Source: Bacteroides mediterraneensis | GTDB taxonomy: Bacteria; Bacteroidota; Bacteroidia; Bacteroidales; Bacteroidaceae | NCBI RefSeq assembly: GCF_016900355.1 | Contig: NZ_JACJKA010000012.1 | Coordinates: 1-64,000, forward strand | Reading direction: 5' to 3' | DNA length: 64,000 nucleotides | Part shown: positions 36,121 to 42,988 of the stretch, one piece after another | How positions within the stretch are numbered: the stretch's first letter is position 1 | How the letters are laid out: each line of letters opens with the position of its first letter | Program-made: the position numbers and the translations under genes | The notes under the pieces: model-generated | What the model was told of the DNA's origin: nothing | Databases searched by the model: none | The model's input: only the letters and a program-made list of their open reading frames with translations

Positions 36121-37272
36121 ATGTTAAAGTTACCTAAAGTCAGAGCGGTGTTCGACCGCAAGAAGAAAGCATCTGCCACCACAACTGGCGTGGTAGAGAT
36201 TGAAATCATTTTCAACCGTACTCAACGAAAAACATTGTCTTCTGGAATTGAGTTGTATTCCAACCAGTGGGAGGATGGTTTAGTAGTCCGTCATGCGGAG
36301 TCAAAAAAGCTGAACCGGAAAATTACTGACCTGATCAAGAATTATGAAGGGATAGCCCGTTCCATAATTCAGGACGGGAAAGAAGTAACTTACCAAACTT
36401 TTTCTTCAGCGCTGGACAGAAAGTCAGGTAAATTCGGTACTGACTTCATCGAATTCTGTTACTACGTGATGGAGAGGAGAGGGCTGCGCGCGTCTACTCT
36501 TCGCGCGCATAAACACACGCTGGAGACTCTGAGAGAATCACGGATCATCCGCACATTCGACGACCTTACACCTGAAAATATTAAGAGATTCGACTTGTGG
36601 TTAAGACAGCAAGACCCATCCAGAGAGCAGCCCACTCTATACAATTACCACAAACGACTCAGACCCTATGTTAACGAAGCGGTTGAACTTGGTATAATCG
36701 AAGAATCCCCTTATGTGAAATTCAAGGCCGAGCGTGGGAAAAACAAACCTAAAAATGCGCTGAACGAGGAAGAACTGGCTGCAGTCAGAGCTCTTGAACT
36801 TAGAGACGAAGGTCTCAGTAAAGCACGTGACCTATTTATCTTCTGTTGCTACACCGGCCTTGCTTATGCAGATATGGACGTGTTCGACTTTTCCAAGGAT
36901 GTTGTAATGGTACATGGACACTATTATATAGACAAGAAGCGTGTCAAGACTGGAACGAAGTATTATACACCTATACTTCCTCCGGCAATGGCCATACTTG
37001 AAAGATACGACTACCAGCTTCCGCGAATAACTCAGCAAGCATATAACAGGTTACTCAAGTGCATAGGCTCCCTGATTAGAACGAAGAAAAACTTGTCATC
37101 GCATATTGCCCGGTACACGTTTGCCACGACTGTTTTGCTGGGGCATGAGGTTCCTATTGAATCAGTATCAAAGATGATGGGCCATACAAGTATCCAGATT
37201 ACCCAAGTATATGCGAAGATACTTAATAGCTCGATTGAAAAGCAGGCTGAGAGACTGGCTAATATATTATAG
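36121..37272 (+). CDS. int: Prophage tyrosine integrase
   Basis: A 383-residue site-specific tyrosine recombinase next to tRNA-Gly, presumably catalysing prophage integration and excision. Visible parts are an N-terminal arm-binding domain, a SAM-like core-binding domain (FGTDFIEFCYYVMERRGL) and the catalytic domain with HIAR (box II), MGHTSIQITQVYAKI and its nucleophile Tyr. Arg I is replaced: the motif reads CYTGLAYADM, with Ala where Arg is usual. The same position is also non-Arg in IntDOT-type Bacteroides integrases, so the enzyme need not be dead. The start at 36121 (MLKLPKVRAV) is preferred. It is the only plus-strand gene of the prophage outside the shufflon. Confidence 0.93.
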   Translation: MLKLPKVRAVFDRKKKASATTTGVVEIEIIFNRTQRKTLSSGIELYSNQWEDGLVVRHAESKKLNRKITDLIKNYEGIARSIIQDGKEVTYQTFSSALDRKSGKFGTDFIEFCYYVMERRGLRASTLRAHKHTLETLRESRIIRTFDDLTPENIKRFDLWLRQQDPSREQPTLYNYHKRLRPYVNEAVELGIIEESPYVKFKAERGKNKPKNALNEEELAAVRALELRDEGLSKARDLFIFCCYTGLAYADMDVFDFSKDVVMVHGHYYIDKKRVKTGTKYYTPILPPAMAILERYDYQLPRITQQAYNRLLKCIGSLIRTKKNLSSHIARYTFATTVLLGHEVPIESVSKMMGHTSIQITQVYAKILNSSIEKQAERLANIL

Positions 37273-37279
37273 CAAACAA

Positions 37280-37312
37280 AAGCCCCTTCCGGAATAATCT
37301 GGTCGGGGCTTG
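37280..37312 (-). terminator. Terminator between int and the leftward prophage operon
   Basis: AAGCCCC pairs with GGGGCTT; read on the minus strand the second arm runs into TTTTGTTTG. It therefore suits the leftward operon that ends at 37403, and may also slow rightward read-through from int. Confidence 0.6.
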
Positions 37313-37402
37313 TCGTCTCAGAAATAAGACGAACTTCTACACCACAAAGATGTATATAATTTCTGAGAAAAGTTGTATATAATTATTGGAAAATATTGTA
37401 TA

Positions 37403-37867
37403 TCAGAATTGCAATAAATTATAATTGACAGTAACAGCCAATACCGGAGTGAGTCCGTTCTTTCCTACACCGTAGCCAGCAGACAGTCCTATTCCACAGC
37501 GTTTGGGCTTTTGAGTTATGTTACGGTAAACGTACTCAGTCTGGTAAATGGTACGTGGATAAACCCGAATTTCATCAAGACGTGGAGCCACACCGCTTAC
37601 CTTTGCATAATAGTTGCTATCTTGGTACTCTTTGTATTCACGCAGATGATAGCAAGTGTCGCTTGCATGAATGGTGTCTGAGCTATCAATCCATGCAAGA
37701 TAAGGCTGAGGAGAAAGAATGTACATCGTATCCACATCGACCTTCGTAACTATATGGACAGATGTAATGGTATCAGACTTCCCTATATTGCCTTCAGTTG
37801 GCGAACGGCTGCACCAGCCTAAACAGAAAGCCAGTACAGCTATTAAAAGATATGGTAAGTACTTCAT
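37403..37867 (-). CDS. Membrane-anchored phage protein, spanin-like position
   Basis: A 154-residue protein with an N-terminal membrane segment (YLPYLLIAVLAFCLGWC) and a C-terminal Gly/aromatic region (GIGLSAGYGVGKNGLTPVL) of beta character. It resembles DUF6808-type Bacteroides phage proteins as I recall them. It is the last gene of the leftward operon, 2 bp beyond the methyltransferase stop and near amidase and holin, so a spanin-like role in lysis is possible. That role is inference only. Confidence 0.55.
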   Translation of the reverse strand: MKYLPYLLIAVLAFCLGWCSRSPTEGNIGKSDTITSVHIVTKVDVDTMYILSPQPYLAWIDSSDTIHASDTCYHLREYKEYQDSNYYAKVSGVAPRLDEIRVYPRTIYQTEYVYRNITQKPKRCGIGLSAGYGVGKNGLTPVLAVTVNYNLLQF

Positions 37868-37868
37868 A

Positions 37869-38537
37869 TTATAATAATTTTGGTTGGTGTTCTGATATTC
37901 TATTTAATGCTATATTATAATATTTTTCGTCGATTTCAAAACCTATATATTTTCTTTGCAAATCAATGCTACAAACTGCTGTTGTGCCACTACCCATAAA
38001 CGTATCTAATATTAAATCTCCTTCTTTTGAACTATTTTTAATCATCTTACCAATAAGCTCTACTGGTTTCTGTGCGTTATGTAATTTTTCTTTTGACGTA
38101 AAGTTAATTGGTCTTATCCGCCAAACATCTCGCTCGCTTGCGCTAAATCTTCTTTTCCCATCTCCATTCACACCATATATTATAAATTCATGAGAGAATC
38201 GATAATGTGAACCTGCCTTTATCCACTCATAATCCCATACTATAAGATTTTTAACATTTAAATGTTTCTCTACTATTGGATAAAGGAATGGATATGTTCT
38301 CCAATCTGTATTTATGTAAAATTCTGCCCCATATTTTAATACCCTTTTTATCTCTTGAAAATAAATATCAAAGAACGGCCTTATTAAATTATTATCACTC
38401 CAACTACCTTTTTTACCATTACTTGTAGTTCCTATGCAATACGGAGGGTCTTTAATTAGTAAATCCACACTTCCGTCGGGGATACGCTTCATTCCCTCCA
38501 AACAATCCTCATTGTATATTTTATTTAGTTCAATCAT
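37869..38537 (-). CDS. Orphan DNA adenine/cytosine-N4 methyltransferase (beta class)
   Basis: A 222-residue methyltransferase. The catalytic motif IV DPPY is in LIKDPPYCIG near residue 30-39, and the SAM motif I DTFMGSGTTAV lies near the C-terminus (about residue 178-188), which is the beta-class order. No restriction gene accompanies it. It may protect phage DNA from host restriction. Its ATG overlaps the amidase stop by 4 bp, so it is embedded in the lysis region. Base composition is clearly more AT-rich than the neighbours, which suggests separate acquisition. Confidence 0.88.
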   Translation of the reverse strand: MIELNKIYNEDCLEGMKRIPDGSVDLLIKDPPYCIGTTSNGKKGSWSDNNLIRPFFDIYFQEIKRVLKYGAEFYINTDWRTYPFLYPIVEKHLNVKNLIVWDYEWIKAGSHYRFSHEFIIYGVNGDGKRRFSASERDVWRIRPINFTSKEKLHNAQKPVELIGKMIKNSSKEGDLILDTFMGSGTTAVCSIDLQRKYIGFEIDEKYYNIALNRISEHQPKLL

Positions 38538-39025
38538 GGCTTCACAACAATTTCAGGGATAAAAGGATACTCAGTACGTACATCGAAGCATGGGCACATT
38601 TTTGTCCACTCTTCCGGCTCTACAATTCCGTCTCCGTCTAAGTCTGGAGATGTGTCACGATGCCCCAACACCTCGACAATCTGGTACTTTGAGCACAACT
38701 CCTTAATCAGCTTGGCCAGTGCCTTCTTCTGAGCCGGCGTTCGTGTGTCGGCCGCCTTACCGTGCGCATCCAGTCCACCGATGTAACAAATACCGATGGA
38801 ATGCTTGTTGTAGCTTACACCGGAGAATCCCTTACTGTTGCAGTGGGCGCCGTCGATTGTCAGACTGCGGCCAACTTCCACCGTACCATCCAACCGGATA
38901 ATGAAGTTGTACCCGATGCACTGGAACCCACGGGCTACATGCATCTGATTAATCTCTTTCTTACCAATGTCCAGCCCGGCACGTGTGGCCGAGCAGTGAA
39001 TTATTATCGAATCTATTTTGTTCAT
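38534..39025 (-). CDS. Phage N-acetylmuramoyl-L-alanine amidase (endolysin)
   Basis: A 163-residue amidase of the Amidase_2 / T7-lysozyme family that cuts peptidoglycan between MurNAc and the stem peptide. Zinc ligands are likely His in IIHCSAT (near residue 10), His in EVLGHRDTSPDL (near 120) and Cys in KMCPCFDV. An EF-hand-like loop DLDGDGIVEPEEW is inserted between the last two; it may bind calcium. There is no signal peptide, which fits export by the holin encoded upstream. It overlaps the methyltransferase gene by 4 bp. Confidence 0.92.
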   Translation of the reverse strand: MNKIDSIIIHCSATRAGLDIGKKEINQMHVARGFQCIGYNFIIRLDGTVEVGRSLTIDGAHCNSKGFSGVSYNKHSIGICYIGGLDAHGKAADTRTPAQKKALAKLIKELCSKYQIVEVLGHRDTSPDLDGDGIVEPEEWTKMCPCFDVRTEYPFIPEIVVKP

Positions 39026-39068
39026 ATAATTAAATTATTTATATTTGTGAAAATCTTTTATTTTTTGG

Positions 39069-39091
39069 GTGCAGCGGCGCCCTTTTTTTAT
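39069..39091 (+). terminator. Hairpin with T-run between holin and amidase
   Basis: GGGTGC-AGCG-GCGCCC (one G-U) is followed by a seven-T run on the plus strand, which is antisense to the lysis genes. On the minus strand the hairpin has no T-run. It could stop antisense transcription or only form a stem in the operon RNA. Confidence 0.4.
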
Positions 39092-39579
39092 TTCTTTTCC
39101 TCATTAGTTACTTCTTCGATAATCTCACCAGCAGCCGCATACTTTTTCTTAATATATCCGACCAGCAGCCGCTTGATGGAGACCTTGTTCTTGATTCCGT
39201 GTATTGAACAGATATGGTCGGCGATGCTGTCAAACTCGAATAGAAACGCCAGCCCCAGCCCGCACATAGCTGAAATGGTATAGCTGCATATCCCAATAGG
39301 CTGAAGGATGGAGATACCCAGCATGAACCCGACAACCAGGTACGAATTATACTCGATGAACTTGCACATCGTCCGCCGGCCGGCCCTGCTGAACCGGAAA
39401 TCCTCCCCACGTTTCACCACGCTGTCAATGATGCCAAGGACGAAATCGGCCACGATCATTACGACAATGAAGGCCAGCATCCAGCGGAGTTCGAACACCA
39501 CATTCTTAATTTCTCCTATAAAGGAGTAAGCCCCGGCAACCAGCAGCTGCGGGGCTATGATGGTAACCAGTTTCTCCAT
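39088..39579 (-). CDS. Phage holin-family protein
   Basis: A 163-residue membrane protein with about four hydrophobic segments (WMLAFIVVMIVADFVLGIID; YLVVGFMLGISILQPIGI). It matches the toxin-secretion/phage-lysis holin family, which permeabilises the inner membrane to release the endolysin. A charged C-terminus follows (RLLVGYIKKKYAAA). The endolysin gene is next downstream. Its ATG overlaps the stop of the small membrane ORF upstream by 1 base. Confidence 0.85.
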   Translation of the reverse strand: MEKLVTIIAPQLLVAGAYSFIGEIKNVVFELRWMLAFIVVMIVADFVLGIIDSVVKRGEDFRFSRAGRRTMCKFIEYNSYLVVGFMLGISILQPIGICSYTISAMCGLGLAFLFEFDSIADHICSIHGIKNKVSIKRLLVGYIKKKYAAAGEIIEEVTNEEKK

Positions 39580-39749
39580 CAGCTCACATGTTTATCTGAC
39601 CAGCCCTTTGCCAGCCAGCCCAAAAACACACCAAAAATAAACGCTCCTGTAGACACGATACTGGCCCAAAACGGTACGTACTGGTAGTATGCCAGCAATC
39701 CTACAATTATGACTACTACAATAGCCATTAAAATCATTTTTCTTTTCAT
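39579..39749 (-). CDS. Small membrane protein before the holin
   Basis: A 56-residue ORF starting MKRKMILMAIVVVIIVGLLA with two hydrophobic segments (residues 5-20 and about 27-47) and a charged C-terminus (AKGWSDKHVS). Its TGA overlaps the holin ATG (TGATG), a sign of translational coupling. It may be a second holin or an antiholin. It lies 54 bp downstream of the conserved junction motif at 39803-39818. Confidence 0.65.
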   Translation of the reverse strand: MKRKMILMAIVVVIIVGLLAYYQYVPFWASIVSTGAFIFGVFLGWLAKGWSDKHVS

Positions 39750-39802
39750 ACAATTAAGGTTTTTAGTTAAACAATATGTCTTTATATATCCCTCTTATCC
39801 CT

Positions 39803-39818
39803 TATTTTGGTAGCACTT
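39803..39818 (-). promoter_or_regulatory. Conserved prophage junction motif, copy 1
   Basis: Minus-strand AAGTGCTACCAAAATA, identical to copies at 55891-55906 and 57805-57820. It is followed by AGGGATA and an AAAG and lies ahead of the small membrane protein and holin. Three identical 16-mers at three junctions in one prophage cannot be chance; the role is open. Confidence 0.7.
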
Positions 39819-39827
39819 CTAATAGAC

Positions 39828-39876
39828 ATAACGCCCACAAGCGCATCCCGGGATGGAACACGCTCATGGGCGTTAT
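39828..39876. other. 49-nt nested stem-loop downstream of the recombinase
   Basis: ATAACGCCCA pairs perfectly with TGGGCGTTAT; within are AGCG/CGCT and a palindrome ATCCCGGGAT. No T-run follows on either strand. It may be an RNA-processing element, a terminator of an unusual kind, or a protein-binding site, and it sits just ahead of junction motif copy 1. Confidence 0.6.
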
Positions 39877-40025
39877 CTCATAAGTCACACACAAATCTAC
39901 TCATTTACCTTCCTTTTCCAACGAAGGTAAACAAGTTAAAAACGAACAAAGAATATATTGTTTCAAAAAGGCTGACACACCTTGTCAGTAGAATCTGGGT
40001 AGAGTCTAAGGAATCTACCCAGGTT

Positions 40026-41219
40026 CTACCGAACGGCAAAATTGGACTGAAAATCGAGCCGTTTTTTGCGCGTTTTTACAGCCTTCAAATCCCGAAGAAT
40101 TGTTGATGAAAGAACCTCAGAATAAATTTCTGTAGTCTTGACTGAGGTATGGCCAAGCAGCTTCTGAACTGTCGTTATTGGGACCCCCTGATGGATGAGT
40201 AGGGTCGCACATGTATGACGGGCCGTATGGTAGGTTATGTGCTTCCGTATCCGGGCCATTCCGGCAATTTGTGCGAGGTATTTGTTCACATCCGAGTTAC
40301 ACCCCAGGCTGGCAAATTCTTCTATGTTGTAGCGGTCCAGAATGGACAATGCCTTGCCTTCGAAAAGTAGATGAAGTGGCAATCTAAGTTCTATGCCAGT
40401 CTTAATCGACTTGAAGTGCAGCCAGCGTTTACCGTTCACACGGATAAAATTAGCTGGTGTAAGTTGGCAGAAGTCAGAGAACCTCAAACCTACATAGCAG
40501 CAAAATAAGAATGCATCGAGTACGTGACGCAGCTTCTGGTCGTTCACTTCCAGGTTCTCCAGCTTACGCAACTCGTCAGGAGTAAGGAACTCGTGTCGGC
40601 CCTTCTCCTGCTTTATCTTGAATTTCCGAAAAGGATACGCATCTGCATGAATGTATCCCTGATTGATTGCTTCATTGACGAGTGTACGCAGCTGGCGAAG
40701 GTGTTTGGCCACCGTGTTCACTCCGTTTCCTTTCTCTCTTAGATATGCTTCAAAATCCTTCAGGAATGTGTACGTGATGTCTTTGAAGTCCAACCCTGGT
40801 CGGAACTCCTGAAGTACATTAATCGTCGTAATCAGGTTGTCTTTTGTGCTCTGCCGTCTATCTGAATGTTTAACGTATTCTTTGGAGAATACTGGGAACG
40901 TAACAGAAACGGGGGTATCTTTCTTTATCGCGTCCTTCAATAGTGACAATGTGGGCGAGATTCCTCGCTTCCAGAAAGAAAGCTCGATGGCTTGGAGATG
41001 AAGGATATACTCAAACAACATTGCGTTAAGGTCGTTGGCTTGCGGATGGTCAATTACTTGTGCTGTCTGCTTGTTCCAATGTTCCGGACGCAGATATATA
41101 TTTGTTTTGAAGTATATTTTACGTTGATTCAAAGAGGCTTCTACCTGCACCAGGGCGGTTCCTTGTTTGTTAAGCTGCTTTTTCCTGTTATATACGAGGC
41201 GGTATCTTATTTTATCCAT
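40026..41219 (-). CDS. Tyrosine recombinase of the tail-fibre shufflon
   Basis: A 397-residue tyrosine recombinase with complete catalytic residues: Arg I in CYVGLRFSDF, HTAR (box II), and GHTSVKTTEIY with the nucleophile Tyr. Before these are an arm-binding-like domain (VEASLNQRKIYFKTNIYLRP) and a SAM-like domain. The longer ORF to 41441 runs through recombination site 1, so I use the ATG at 41219. The gene lies 50 bp outside the outermost of six inverted repeats, so it is the obvious invertase, in the manner of Rci of the R64 shufflon. A CATATTTG (one mismatch to the -7 element) at 41255-41262 may be its promoter. Confidence 0.9.
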   Translation of the reverse strand: MDKIRYRLVYNRKKQLNKQGTALVQVEASLNQRKIYFKTNIYLRPEHWNKQTAQVIDHPQANDLNAMLFEYILHLQAIELSFWKRGISPTLSLLKDAIKKDTPVSVTFPVFSKEYVKHSDRRQSTKDNLITTINVLQEFRPGLDFKDITYTFLKDFEAYLREKGNGVNTVAKHLRQLRTLVNEAINQGYIHADAYPFRKFKIKQEKGRHEFLTPDELRKLENLEVNDQKLRHVLDAFLFCCYVGLRFSDFCQLTPANFIRVNGKRWLHFKSIKTGIELRLPLHLLFEGKALSILDRYNIEEFASLGCNSDVNKYLAQIAGMARIRKHITYHTARHTCATLLIHQGVPITTVQKLLGHTSVKTTEIYSEVLSSTILRDLKAVKTRKKRLDFQSNFAVR

Positions 41220-41268
41220 TTTTCCGTCTAATATACGTTGTTTGTATTTCTCTAACAAATATGGACCC

Positions 41269-41661
41269 GTGGGAGGACTGATTGGTACGGCAACTGGAGA
41301 GAAAAACGGATTATTTTCTCGAATAAATGCAGAAAGAAGATTTTTGATTGTAAATAAAACTCTGAAAATTATAGCTGAAAAATTTAGTCCTTGTGAATTG
41401 TTCGTGTACAGATATAATACGGGTGTTACGACTACTGGCATTTTACATATTAATTATTATTTGAAAAGTGCAAATTGGTATTTAGAAGACATAGAAGCGT
41501 TTATTGATAATGAAAGTAACGTTTATATTAAAGGCGTGCCAGAAGAAAGCAGTAACTTTCATATTATAATATCCCCGACTATATCTACAATTAATGTTGC
41601 ATACGAAATAATAGATGGTATTATAGATACATCTTCTCTTCAAAGAATCAAGAAGAAATAG
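41269..41661 (+). CDS. Silent tail-fibre cassette A
   Basis: A 130-codon open frame starting at site s1 with V-G-G-L-I-G and then TATGEKNGLFSRINAE, ending in QRIKKK. It lacks its own start and would be expressed only when joined in frame to the 43-residue constant part at 43372, giving 173 residues. Its first residues resemble those of cassettes B and D (LIG...K.GL), so the three form one class of tip domain. No recognised fold. It is on the strand opposite to the expressed gene, so one inversion is enough to express it. Confidence 0.75.
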   Translation: MGGLIGTATGEKNGLFSRINAERRFLIVNKTLKIIAEKFSPCELFVYRYNTGVTTTGILHINYYLKSANWYLEDIEAFIDNESNVYIKGVPEESSNFHIIISPTISTINVAYEIIDGIIDTSSLQRIKKK

Positions 41662-41682
41662 TCATTCTCCCACGGGCCGGAG

Positions 41683-42117
41683 GTGGGAGTACTTATAGGG
41701 GAAGCAACTACTAAAAAAGATGGGCTTGCTCCTAAAGGTTTAATTCCTTATGAATATAATAAGAATAATAACGATATAGCAAAATTATTTTTTGAGACAA
41801 CATCTGTTTCCCATATACACGCATCAATATTAACAATATGCTCCGTATCTGGAGAATCTTTAGGACTTTACTTAATTGTAAATAAATGGAACAGTACTAT
41901 TGTATCTGCAAAAGTAATTTGTGGTTCTTCAGATACTATATCTACGTTGAAAATTAGGTTGTATTATGCAGTAGAATCGAATGGTAATGTAAGTCTATAC
42001 ATACAAAGTGGTGCGTATCTTCGTATTTATGTATCACCTCAAAATACGTTATTTAACCCTTCGTTTTCATCGGTAAGCACCATCCCATCTGAAACTATAG
42101 AGGTTACAGTATCATAA
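41683..42117 (+). CDS. Silent tail-fibre cassette B
   Basis: A 144-codon open frame starting at site s3 (V-G-V-L-I-G, site with one mismatch) and continuing EATTKKDGLAPKGLIPYE. Joined to the constant N-terminus it would give 187 residues. The body is rich in beta-branched residues, as receptor-binding tip domains are. It converges on cassette C with a 6-bp overlap at their stop codons, so segment 2 codes on both strands. Confidence 0.75.
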   Translation: MGVLIGEATTKKDGLAPKGLIPYEYNKNNNDIAKLFFETTSVSHIHASILTICSVSGESLGLYLIVNKWNSTIVSAKVICGSSDTISTLKIRLYYAVESNGNVSLYIQSGAYLRIYVSPQNTLFNPSFSSVSTIPSETIEVTVS

Positions 42118-42414
42118 GTACGTTGCTGTATAAATTTCCCACCCTCTTAATAATATACTACCAGAATTGCCGACAATCGAATTTATATATAATTTATTTG
42201 AATTTGAACTTGTAGTACCTACTGGTTTATATATCAACATCCCATATCCATTTGTTTTACCCTCATTTATAACAATTAGAACTCCATATTGATATGCGCC
42301 TGATGGACCATCTTCAGATATTGTATCAACCTTATAAATACCACTATCTAAATTTTTCCATAGTCCAGTAGCATTACCTTTATAACTTAAAGGATTCCCC
42401 AGTAGTCCTCCCAC
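42112..42414 (-). CDS. Silent tail-fibre cassette C (pyocin-knob-like)
   Basis: A 100-codon open frame starting at site s4 with V-G-G-L-L-G-N-P. It would give a 143-residue fibre when fused. The pattern SGIYKVDTISEDGPSGAYQY, then YGVLIVIN and a C-terminal LRGWEIYTATYL resembles the pyocin-knob type of tail-fibre domain and is like the expressed cassette E. It is in the same orientation as the expressed gene, so it needs two inversions (or a deletion) to be expressed. Confidence 0.75.
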   Translation of the reverse strand: MGGLLGNPLSYKGNATGLWKNLDSGIYKVDTISEDGPSGAYQYGVLIVINEGKTNGYGMLIYKPVGTTSSNSNKLYINSIVGNSGSILLRGWEIYTATYL

Positions 42415-42423
42415 GGGCCCCTC

Positions 42424-42849
42424 GTGGGAGGACTGATTGGAAATGGGAATAATACGAAAAATGGATTAATTACAGATAGAAAATGTGCTTCATCAGGAGA
42501 AAGCCTGCAAGTTCAAAATTTAACTTATAAAATAGCCCAAATTAAAGGTACATATAATTATATATTAGCAGAAATTGATTTATTCGCTTCACAAGGATTT
42601 CAATCATATAAGATTTCATTTGGAAAAGAAGGTGTGGAGGATATTCGATGTTCTGCAAAAAAAACAGTTTATTCAGATAGCAGTACAAATCTTGAAGTGT
42701 ACACAGATACAGATTCTTTGTATGTAAGAGTCGTGGGAGTGAAATTTATAACAATCAGAACATATACTTCAACAGGATTTAGCAGTCCTATCGTGTATGC
42801 TAAGTACGAAGGTGATATTGGAGCATTAAAAAAAATCGATATGCAATAA
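42424..42849 (+). CDS. Silent tail-fibre cassette D
   Basis: A 141-codon open frame starting at site s5 with V-G-G-L-I-G-N-G-N-N-TKNGLITDRK. It would give 184 residues when fused. It belongs to the class of A and B. It is head-to-tail with cassette E within segment 3, so inversion of segment 3 alone would swap D for E. An in-frame GTGGGAG at 42733-42739 inside the cassette may be a cryptic site. Confidence 0.75.
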   Translation: MGGLIGNGNNTKNGLITDRKCASSGESLQVQNLTYKIAQIKGTYNYILAEIDLFASQGFQSYKISFGKEGVEDIRCSAKKTVYSDSSTNLEVYTDTDSLYVRVVGVKFITIRTYTSTGFSSPIVYAKYEGDIGALKKIDMQ

Positions 42850-42988
42850 TTGTTACAATATTTTCTACTTAATTATTTAAGTCTCATAATGTTACTTATA
42901 TACGCATAAGATGGGGGAAAAAATGGAATGAATGGATGAAAATGACAGTATCAAATGTATAATATGAATAGTTTTGGACAGTGCCTCA

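Noticed and set aside
39043..39091. Plus-strand small RNA between amidase and holin
   Set aside because: TATATTTG at about 39043 and a T-run hairpin at 39069-39091 would give a transcript of only about 35 nt.
40026..41441. Longer 471-residue form of the recombinase
   Set aside because: The extra 74 residues cross recombination site s1 and have no family similarity. They would change with every inversion.
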